In this document: piece after piece, positions 48,879-60,800 of the stretch
Layout of the letters: every line of letters begins with the position of its first letter
Position numbering within the stretch: the first letter of the stretch is position 1
Assembly: GCF_037975245.1 (NCBI RefSeq)
Contig: NC_092561.1
Span: 1,834,501 to 1,898,500 of the forward strand
Direction of reading: 5' to 3'
Source: Apostichopus japonicus
Lineage: Eukaryota; Echinodermata; Holothuroidea; Aspidochirotida; Stichopodidae
Length of the DNA stretch: 64,000 nucleotides
Notes under the pieces: generated by a model
Told to the model about the DNA's origin: nothing
The model's input: only the letters and a program-made list of their open reading frames with translations
Databases searched by the model: none
Position numbers and translations under genes: made by a program

Positions 48879-51800
48879 ATGTGGAAATCACAGCTTGGAA
48901 CAAAGTTGGAGGTAGAAGCAGAAGACGATGACTGGGATACTGATCCAGATTTTGTAGTGAGTTTCAATAATTTACTCCTTTTCATCACATGATGTAAGGA
49001 AGTGGCGTTTAATAAAAGCCATCTGTATAATCCTAAAATATGCCACCTCTTTAATATCTTGAGAACCTCAGTATCTTGTAGAAACATTTACTAGTACAAA
49101 TGGGGACAAACTAAAACGAATGACAGCGAATGACCGAATGACAATTGACTTTGTACAGGGTTAATTATCATTTGCGAATGACAGCGAATGACAACGAAGG
49201 ACAGTGTTGAGTGGAGATAGAATGATTCACGGAGTGGAGTAAATGCGGTTATTGGTTTTCTGCGCAAAAATGATTTGAGGAAAATCGCATGTTACGGACG
49301 TGGTTGCAGGGTTTTGGTGTAATTTACGGATAGAAAACACAGGGAAAGTTTTTGTGTGAGAATGCGCTTGAGTGCTGTGCTTTTTACCTCTGTAGATTTA
49401 TATAGAAAGACAACTGAAGCCGTTTCAAGATTATAGTATTGTTAGTTTCTAACAATTAATATCGGAAAAATGACGTTAAATTACTTTTTTTAAATCAGAC
49501 TTACAATTTCGCTTACTATATAAGGTGCGTTTTTATCTTGTCCGTACTTAACTAGATCTAGATACCCACGAAGTCTGAACTGTGATATCCGGTTGAAGCA
49601 AATGTCTGTGCTGTCATTACTGTCATTCATTTTAGTCAACGCAATTTTTTAGTGTGTACAACATATTGTCATTCGTTATGTGTAACGCAATTGTCATTCG
49701 TTTAAGTAACACCCGTACAAATGTTTCCTATTCCTTTGCATTATAACCATATCAAGACTAAACTTTGGCCTAGAGCCATCCTTTAGCACTCCTCAATGTC
49801 TATGGATACTTTGAAAGATCAGAACTGACCCAAAAAATATTTCCAGCATATTTTTACTTTCGGCAGGCTAAAAATTTGGAGCCAATACTAAACTTTCAAC
49901 AACAAATAATTTCATGCGACAACATCAGAGTGAGCAACAACTGAATAATAAAAACAACGTATTATATAATTCAGCTTTATCAACATGCTGGTATTCAGTG
50001 TCTCATGTTACTTGTAGCTGACCTACTGTGGATGGGTATCTTTTGGGCCACTATTGATAAGTTTTAACATTTCGCAATATCTGAGAAGATGTTGAATTTT
50101 TATCAAGCAGAGAAACAAAAAACTGTTAACAAACTGCTCAGCTTATATACTGCAAATATCCTGTGTAGGTGAATACATAACAGTTAGCAAGCTTGAGGTT
50201 TCGGTCTTCCTTACAGGCTAAGTTGATACAAAAAGCTGAACAGTCAGGACCTTACACAAAGTACTGTCATTTGCATAACGTACTTTGTTCCAGTTACTGA
50301 TGGTTTTTAAATATAGTAATATTGACTGATGGTTGTCTGACTGAAAAGAACTTGGAAGGAAATTAGAATCGGAAACGTAAGTTGGAGACTACCTTCAAAT
50401 TATTTAGTCTCAGCTAACTTTATTTCAGAAGATATTGACTTTAACAATTCTTAATTTGTCTTCATTTCTGTTTCACAGAATGACATTTCTGAGAAAGAAC
50501 AGCGTTGGGGATCAAAAACAGTCGAGGGATCTGGTCGTCAAGGCTCCATCAAGTATGACCTCTTTTTTTATTTAGTTTTTGTTAATATTTCTATATTGCT
50601 ATTTTTTCCAAAGGACCCTTTTCATGGCCTTTTCTTTTTATAGAAAAAGTAAACAGAAGGTTTGCATTGTTTATCCATTAACAGGATGGAATTGTAACAT
50701 GTGTATTTCTCTCATCGATACAACAGGAAACATTATCCTTTGACCTGTGTATGTATATGTGTCTGTCTATGTATACATGTACAAGTAAGTCCATTTGTAT
50801 ATTTTCTTTCTACTCTCATGTGATTTCCTCTTCAATTCTTTTTTTTTTTTTCATTCAAAGTATCAATGAACTCAGACAGAATGTGACAAGTGATCATTCA
50901 AAGCTAAAGAAAGACGAATTTGATAAAGGGCCACAGTCTTCGTACGGTTATGGCGGAAAGTTTGGAGTTGAAAAGGATCGAATGGACAAGGTACAGTACC
51001 ACAACTTTTTTTTGTCTACAGCTTAATTAGGACGTGAAACATTGATTAATTATGTGAAATTGACAAAACAAAACTGATAGTTGCAAGTTTTGAAAAGTCC
51101 TATAATAAATAGCTCGTTCTTTGTGTTTCTTCTTTGTTGGCACTCCTGCTTAATTTTCGTATATGTTCCATCTTGCAACAAAGCCCATGATTCGTGACAG
51201 TCTCATCTTAAAGAGCAGTATGAGCTAATGCAGAAATTGTTTAATTTGTTTTAATTTTATACTCACAAGTCACAACAGAGCTCCCGTAGATGGCATGCCA
51301 CACCATGTGATGAATGATACTGTTAAATTAGATTATAAAAGTGATATGTTTTTTGGGATTGAGGTTTTGTGTTGCTTCTGATTAATTGACCTAAGTTGCT
51401 GTTTGCTTAATGACTTAATAGTCCAACCACATTGATAAGCCACTCAGCCAGAGGGTCATGTGTGAAGGTTCAATGTGAATTGACAACACTGGTTTGAAGC
51501 AATCTGCAACATACGGATAGTATTTAGTGTATATGTGCGTGTGTGCATTTGTTTTGAATTCTGACCGAGGACTTGAACAAAAGAATTTCAGGTCCTCGGT
51601 TGTGATTTCTAAAGAATCACCACGTCCTCGGATGAATTCTATTGTATGGGGTATTGTTAAGGTTAGGGTACGTGGATTTGAACAATGGAAAAAACAATGG
51701 GGTCCTCGGTCTGAATGTAAAACACACCTGTGTGTGTGCGTGTGTGTGTGTGTATAGTTAATGTTATCCTTTGAATGCAACACAAGATGGTCCCAATCAG

Positions 51801-54800
51801 AGAAACATGAAACTGCAGACTAGTTTCTGGAAGATCAGAAATACTTCAACAGCTTCTTAGTGTTGTGTAATGAATAAAATCATGAAAATATTTTGTGACG
51901 ATGTTTCTGTAGGAGTAACAGGAAGAGACTTGTTCTGTTTTGTTTTTATTCCTGCGTTATGTAGAATGCCTTGAGCCATGAACATGTTGAGCAACTTAAC
52001 AAACATGCCTCGCAGAAAGATTACTCTACTGGATTCGGGGGAAAGTATGGCGTCCAGAAGGACAGAGTTGACAAATCAGCTTTGGGTTACGATCACCAGG
52101 AAAAACTGAGCCAACACGACTCTCAGAAAGATTATTCCAAAGGTTTTGGAGGGAAATACGGAGTCCAGAAAGACAGAGTTGACAAATCAGCTTTGGGATA
52201 CGATCACCAGGAAAAACTCAGCCAACACGACTCCCAGAAAGATTATTCCAAAGGTTTTGGAGGGAAATACGGAGTTCAGACAGACAGAGTTGACAAATCA
52301 GCTTTGGGATACGATCACCAGGAAAAACTGAGCCAACACGACTCTCAGAAAGATCATTCCAAAGGTTTTGGAGGGAAATACGGAGTACAGACAGACAGAG
52401 TTGACAAATCAGCTTTGGGATACGATCACCAGGAAAAACTGAGCCAACACGACTCACAGAAAGATCATTCCAAAGGTTTTGGAGGGAAATACGGAGTTCA
52501 GACAGACAGACAAGACGACGTGAGTTCTTGGTTAAATTTGTACAGGACTCTGACTTATTTGTGCAACCATGCATTTTGTATTTTGTTGACATTTTACTCC
52601 CTCCTTATTTATTACAATTTTTATTTTCTGTAATGGAGATGGGTTTTTCACACGCTGAATGTAAAATATAGAAGCTTTAAACATGACCTAACCATGATGT
52701 TGGTTTCTTTATCAACCCTGCTAATATTTTACCTTTAAAATATGTGAAGGAAAACAAATTTAAAAACAGGAGACTTGGTAAAATATTTCATTTCCTAGTG
52801 TTGTATGACATCAATGTAATAGTCTGTGTTCTCTATGCATTAGATATGAAAGTGAAAGATAAATTTCATTATTTATTAAGCGAGCATTGTTTCACTTTTG
52901 TCATTCCTTTCATGATTTACTTTTTATATGACTTTTTTCTTATAGTCTGCTTTGGGATACGAGTATCAAGCTAAGCTGGCTCAACATGATTCACAAACAG
53001 GTAAAGAACTAGATTATTATTCATTCTTTGTGAAAGATAACCTGCACACTTTATCAGAAGCCCTGCCTGCCGTTGTGCTCTTAACTTACTAACAGAATCT
53101 GTTCCCTATTTATAGCATTCACATTTTAACATGACTGGTGTGATAATGTTTAATGGACATGTCAAAGGTCAGGTGAGGTCTTGCACTCTTGCAGATCCTA
53201 TCGTGAAAGAAAAAAAGGCAAAACAAAAATTGAAGAAAAACTGCGTCAATGTAAACTTCTAAATCAGTCCGAAAGATATGTCCTTGTTCTGAATATGCTG
53301 GTTAGATCAAAGTATTCTTCTGAAGTTGCTGGTTAGATCAAAATGGGCCAGATATCTATGTCCATTATTTTCCTATTTGGAATAATTTGCTTGTTCATCC
53401 CTCCACACTCATCTAAAATATTATGTCACAATGTTATCTTCTCCTTGTAGACTAACCCCCGCCCCCCCCCCCCCCTTGATGTGTTTCACATCATGTGCAG
53501 GAAATAATTTAGTGTTCCTACTTAACGTAGCAGTTTTAAAAGTGCTGACCATTTGTCTCTTATTAAAACACTATGATTACTGTGTAAAACTGCTACCAAT
53601 GCATCTTTGCACTTTGTATAGAAATTTGCCGATGTTGCGTAACATTTTGCAATGTGATGCCAGATAAGTTATTCCCTGATGTATGGTCATTGTATTGTTG
53701 TTCTTCGTGTCTTGATTAAACCATTGTAGTTTACCAGATGGAACACAGTGCATGGTTATTATCACTCAGTTTTAGAACTGTAGTAATTGTTCAGTCTCCC
53801 ATCATGTTATGAACCATCTGTTGATCTAACAATCAACAGGACGGGGTTGCTTTTTGAAGTCTTGTCCAATATTTGTAATGTATAAATTTGTCTGTCACAG
53901 CCAAAACTACCCTTTGGGTTTCTAATCTCTCAACATCTTTGTTGGTTTGGTAACGTTCAATCTTTCCTTGAACAAAGAACACCGAAAAACTCACCAAATG
54001 TGATCATGCTTTGAAATTGTTATAAAACCCTGCTGGGCAAAATATTTTGTAGATTGAACTGTTTTGTAAGCAGATGCTCTAAATGAGTAGCATGTGTTTG
54101 CCATGCAATGATAACAACATGGACATGATAACAACATGGACAACATTATAACAACATGGACATGATAACAACATGGACATGATAACAACATGGACATAAT
54201 AACAGCATGGACATGATAACAACATGGACAACATGGACATTTCTTTTAGAATATGGACCTATCATTGTCAGAAACATCATATTCCGTAATGTTTTCATGT
54301 GTTCCATAAATCTAGAAAAATCTCAAAGAAAGTTCAGGTTGTTCTGAGACAGCAGGTCGCAGATCTTCTTAAAACTCAATATTGTTTATTGAATAACTTC
54401 TGTTTGCAGTGTTTTGGAAGTTGTGTTGGAAGTGTTGATGCTTTTCTGTCTATATGTCATTGATTTGTGTACAGTTTGTATATTTGTGAAAATTCAATGA
54501 TCTAACCGCATGAACTCATATATCCCCCTCGTAATCACATAGACCACTCCAAAGGTTTTGGTGGGAAATATGGTGTCCAGAAAGACCGTATGGACAGTTC
54601 TGCTGGTAACTATGACGATATGGACGAGAAGGTATCTTCATCATACCAGAGAACACAAGTTGCACCTAGTAAGTATTGAATGTGTTGTTGCCATAGTAAT
54701 TCTGAAGCAACTGATGTTGGTAAGTTCTATTCATGGGAGGGGGAGGGGATCACCTAGTAAGTAGTGAATCTGTTGGTGCCATGGTAATCCTGAAGCAACT

Positions 54801-57800
54801 GATGTTGGTAAGTTCTGTTCATCGGAGGGAGAGGGGATGATGTTGCAATCAGGTGTACATTACTGATGGTGAGATATGTTGTAAATTTATAAGTTTTGGT
54901 GTTGTTGCCATGGAAACTATTACTCTTCCAGGCTAAGCCATTTTGTAATGTCTAAATTGTAAGACATGCTGAATGACTAACAATCGTGGATTTGTTAACT
55001 GTCACAGTTGATATTAATAAAATATTTTGTACATATTGTGAATGGTTTTTAGTGGCTAAATTTGTTGAAAATAAGTACATTTGTGACATCTTTCTGCTGG
55101 AATTGTAGAAAGTAAATAAGTAAGTAAAACATTGCTCCTTGAAATCGGAAATATTGATACTCGCACATAAGAAAACACTGGTAAACAGTAAGGAATATCT
55201 GCGCAACCAATGTGCTATAATTTTTCCACATTTCATCAAGTTATGTTTGTTACTCTTGAGTGCCAAGAAACTTTCACAAATGAGTGAGGTGGGAGGGATA
55301 GACTCATTGGCCCCATTTGTGAGTCTGCTCTTGTACGCTTGTCTGAGCAATCCAAAGTGTTACGGACATGTCTGCCATTGTTCATAGTCATAACACTGTT
55401 GCCATGGTACTGTTGGGTCTGGTTTATGAAAAACTGTTGTCCTTTGTGAATTTTTGATACTTTTGAAACAAGAAGAAATTGGTACAGATACTGTTAGGTT
55501 CATTAGATATATAATCATCATGCATGTTGAAAGGCTTGAGGGATGTGTTGAATATTAATGAATATTTTCTGTTCATTTATCAGGTTCTGGTGGTACTGGC
55601 AACTTAAAGGCTAGATTTGAAAGTATGGCCAAAGGTGGAGAAGATGTAAGTATAAAAAATGTTTTTTTAATTATTAAATTTACCAGTGTGCATACAATTG
55701 ACCAGATTCATTCCTCTTCTTCAGTCATTTATTTTAGTGTTAATTTGAAACGGTAAGTTAGTAACATAAGTGCTACCTGAAATTTTATGCATTTTAAATC
55801 AGAAAGAATTGTAAATAAAATGCAAAAATGGTTATGTGTCGGAAGTCGTAGCAGTGGATACCTACACTCAAACACATGATGAGATTTATAGAAAGAGTTA
55901 TGAGTGTTGCCTAAAAGCACATTTTGCAGATGTAAAATGAAGTCAAGTTTACCTGAGAGTCGCTTGAAATCATGTCTCAAGATGTGTTACACGACTAAAG
56001 ATTCGAACTAGTTTGCTGTGTGTTACATATATATATATAAATTATGGTATCTTACATAACATAATGTTTTTGGAAAAGTTTGAACGATTTGTCCTACATT
56101 ATAGTTTCATTTTCAGTTTATATCAGTAAAACTTTGAAAATAGTAGGAATCATAGTCCGAGTAAAAATCTAAGAAAGGATATGAAAATCATAAAACCTGA
56201 AGTATGTGTCATACTAAAATAAATTACAAATTTGTTTTATAAAAGAAAACAACAAAAAAAAAGGTTAAAAGAGTAGAAAAATGCACTAATACTCCAAATT
56301 GGACCAAAAAAAGAGAGAGAGCAACTCTGTTTTCTTATGAGTTTTTGAAAAGGATTATTCTAAAGCTGGGTCTCTTTGAAGGAGTTCTTACTGATGGATA
56401 GATGTAGAATAAGTTTACATAATTACAAACACTTCATAATCTGTTACATAATTTAACAATAGTTTTGAAGAGTGTCACATTATATTGTATGATTAGTTTA
56501 GTCTTTTAATTTCTTTTCCTCAAGTTGCAGTTTCAAAGGAAGTACTTTACAGGCTAAGTTGCCTTCCTTAAGACTATTTATATCCCAAACAATTTCCTCT
56601 TTAATACTGAATACAAATATCAAATCACCAGATAGCATAACAACAGTTTAGCAAAAAGGCTTAAACATCTATCAAAGTCATATATGTGTGTGTGGGGGGA
56701 GGGGGTGGGGGTGGTATGTTGGATACCAAACCTGAGGTAGGAAATGAGAGAGAGCAAAAACATATGTATTTTTTGAGGAACTTACAATATCAGTTCATGT
56801 CTACAATATCTTGTTGCCCTAAGATATTAATAGCTTTTGACATATTTTACAAAATAAAAGTTTACTTTTAATCTTTCATTCAATCAGTTATAACATCCAT
56901 TTAGTTTTGTGATATTTTTTTGTCCCACATTGTTTGGAATTTGAGAATATTTTAACAATACTGATTACTTTTACAAACTGTTTTTTTTTCCATCTTTTAT
57001 ATTTTTTTAAAATTATTTTGAATTTAACCGTGAAATGTTTTGTCTCCGACCTAATTTTAATTATGGAGTAATTAATAACATAATTCAGCCTGAAAACATT
57101 TGGTGCCGATAATTTTTGTAAACAATATTGTTAAAAGACATCATAGGTTGACATGAAAGAGCTGAATATGTCAGACTATATGATAGTCTTATATTCAAAT
57201 TCAAAGTTATGTGTGATGACGTCGATCGGGTAAGTACGGTTAAAAGTGTATACAGGAATAATAACAACGAGGGAGAAGGTGGCTACGATTTCACCACAAT
57301 GTGCCTACTTTGATGAATCTTTGTAGGAGAATAAAAAACGAGCTGAAGAAGCGAGGCGAAAACGTCAGGAGAGAGAGCGAGCAGAGAGGGAAGAGGCCGA
57401 AAGGGTGGAAAGGGTAAACCTGATGAATATTCATAGCCTCCTCCATCAGTATCTCATAATCCCTTCGCTTCTCTACTTCATGTTGCACAGTGACAAAATA
57501 TGCTCTCTCTTTTTCCAGCTTTTTTCACCTTCAATCTCTCTGCCTACAATCTTTCCTTCTAAATGTTTCAATTTCTGTCAATTAAAAGCAACAGGTGACT
57601 TTCCTGATGTGACATCTGCCTTAGCCAATTAGTCGCATTGGTAAATGGTAACGTTCGCTCAAGACTGATAGACACGCTGTAGTTGCCTTGTTTGAAAGTA
57701 TGTCAAATTGTAATGACATTTCAGAAATCACTTTTATCAAAAGAGCCTAGATAGAAAATCCCGAAAATTGATACACTTTCATGAATTATTCTGACTCCAC

Positions 57801-60800
57801 CCATTTATTGAATTTATAATGTAAATTTTAACAGGGATATGTTTCCCTTGCTTTTTCGAGTTTTTACCAGAGACCTTCTCAAGTATAAATCTCATCATGG
57901 TAAAATCTGATCTAGTGTCAATGTTTTCACGTAGTTGAAGGATGAAACTAAACCTTTAAGCATAATCAGAGAGACCGAATCGTTATCCTATAAAAGAACA
58001 CTTTGTGCACATAGCATCAGACAGTTACAACCATCCTACATAATAAATAATAATAATAGTAGGAATTTATAAAGTGAAAAAGCCTCTAAGCAGTGTATTA
58101 CCATAGTGCCACGAGAGTCATTAACAACTATCCAAGCAGTCTGTTCTTTCTTAAAACAAATACCACTGCTAGGCTTGGTCAATAGCAATTTCATATAATA
58201 TGTATTCCTTGCCTACACTTCCTTGCATATTAAAATTGGGGCATACATTGCTAAGCCGTTAATTGGTTACACTGGTTACCAGGAAACAAGCACCTTTCAT
58301 GCCAAGAAGACATCAAGAAAATACTTTGTACTTTGGTAGCAATCAAAGGGAGCGTTTGCACTAACTTTACATGTCAAGTGGAACACTGTTAAAGTAAATG
58401 ACAATCAGCTGCTTAAAGCAAAAAAGAAAAAAGGCAGGGCCACGGATGCCTTTTTGCTACCAATATGCTATTTCTAAGAGTAAAAGTTTTGGCAGGAGGC
58501 ATAGGCCCTTACTATCATCTTCATCTAATTAGAGTGATCCATAGAAAAGATGTTGTGAAATACAGCTCCACACCCCCCCCCCCAAAAAAAAAACAGTTTG
58601 CTCCATTTAAGAGACCTCGATGCTCTAAATGTGGAATCAGAAAGCTGTCATTTTGTTAAATGTGGATAAGTGATGTCACGATAATGCTTTAAGCTTCCAT
58701 GATCTGGTCAAGTGTCAAAAATTGCAGTTATTTAGGGAAAACCGATAGAAAAGAAAATGAAATATAAAACTAAACTAGAGTCAACAAAGTTGTAACGGAA
58801 GGAAAAATATGATGATATCAGAAAAAATTAAGAAAAAAATTAAACCTGCAATATTTAGGGAAAACAATAGAAATTAAACATAACTTGAACAACAACAGTT
58901 TATAAAGTTGTAATGATGGAAAAATATGATGATATCAGAAAAACATTAAGAAAAAAAATGGGAAGAAGAAACAAGATGCTGATGCTCACTTCTCCAAATA
59001 CCAACGACGGACCAAAGAATTTTGCATCATTTTGCTCTTTAGCAAATCATAATTTTCTTCTTTAGGGGAATTTAAGGGATCTTGTTAATGGTTCTTCATT
59101 TCATGATCCTTGATACTGCTTTTTCAAATCTCTACAAATGCATCTGTACCATTTTGTCAAATTTATAATACTGTCTTACAATGTGTACTGGTAATGATAT
59201 GTGCATGGTGTTAATCGCATGCTTTGTTCAAGTACAAAAGTTTATCGATGGGGGAGGGGGGGGGGTTGCTTTACTGTTATGACTCTATTTTGATGTAACA
59301 AATTGAAATTTGCTACGGCAAGTTTGTACCAAAACAGGTAATTTTTTTAGGGGTATTTTACAAAGTAGCTACGCTTTGTCTTTCAAAGTTGAAAGTAAGG
59401 TTAAAGAAACTTGTTGTTTAAGAGAAAGATGAAGCTATTTTGATGATTTCCAACTATGCAGGTATGTGATAAAAGTGTGAGGTTTTTTTTCTGATTTTTC
59501 TGATGCCTCATCCACACCTAATGTGGGTTGATCAAGAGTATGAACCACAGAACCAGGAATTAATATAATTTTAATTTTGTATTTTTGGGGGCAATACACA
59601 TCACACAACAGACACACATGTTATAATTCATACTTCATGATCTGAAAAGTGGAAACAAAATTTGATGCCTGGTTTGCTTAGTTTTTCTTAGGATAGGGCA
59701 CAAAGTGAAGTTCTTCATGTGATGTCTGGGACAGTAGGTTCTATCAACTTTTCAAACTTGAATTCTAATGAACCTCTAAATAAGGCAGAAATCATCCTCG
59801 TCACCACATCCTTAGTATCCTCCTTGCAGCCATCACTAGTCACTCAGCTCTCCCCCTCCCCTTTGCCATCTGCTCCCCACCCCCTCCTACTCCATCATTG
59901 CATATCACTGCTATTAAACTGCTCAGACCTACCACAGCTACGATGCCTTCTCATGATGCTAACACTGGTAAAAAGAAAACAAAAATAATAACGGACAGAT
60001 ACTTGTAGAAATGGCTGCTTCTCCACTCTAAACTTGATCCAGGAGTGTATAAATGCAATCAATGTTCTTGATGAATATTGCACCACTTAAGTATCATAGT
60101 TGGTGTTTGGTGTATAATATACATGTGTTTATGGAGACTGGGATGCTGCAAGAAATTTTCATAACTAATGTGATTTTTTGTCTTTGGTTCTTGCCTTGAT
60201 TCTTCGTACTACTCATAACCTTCAAATTGTTGCTAATAACACCAGCTATTGTGGTCTGATGTGCTTCTGTTCAATTATCCAGCCTTTATCACTTTTTATT
60301 GCATTTTTCAATTAAAAAACAAAAAATGACCAGAAGATGACGCAAGCATAGACACAAATTAAAATGCCTTGAAGATAGGGAATCAATGTTTATTCATATC
60401 ATATTCATCTCATTATGTTAATGCTAACTGCACTGTTTATTGTTCCTTTCAAAGAAAACAAACCATTTGATTGTTATTGATATTGTAATTAAGTATTGGG
60501 TGGACACAATAGTGAATATGACTGCTTAAAGCAGCATCCAATTGTTGAGTTATCGTTTTCCAATAAAATGAATAGTAATTTATAATATTTTCCTAACAAT
60601 ATATAAAATATTTGCATTTGTTGAATTGTCACAGTGGCTGTGTGAGAGATTAGACAAAAAAACTCTACTTCATAAAAAAAATTGATTCCTGAAAAAGAGT
60701 ATCTATACGAAGGCTGAGATATAGAGGACTTCCAGTTTCATATCTTATTGTTTTACTATTGGTATGATATGATTAAAATATTTATATATATATTAAAATA

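Noticed and set aside
51651..51670. Telomere-like GGTTAGGGT
   Set aside because: A single unit inside a small repeated element; no tandem telomeric array.
52218..52592. 124-residue minus-strand frame with a repeated [12 protein letters not shown] pattern
   Set aside because: It is the antisense of the homogenised cortactin repeat exon.
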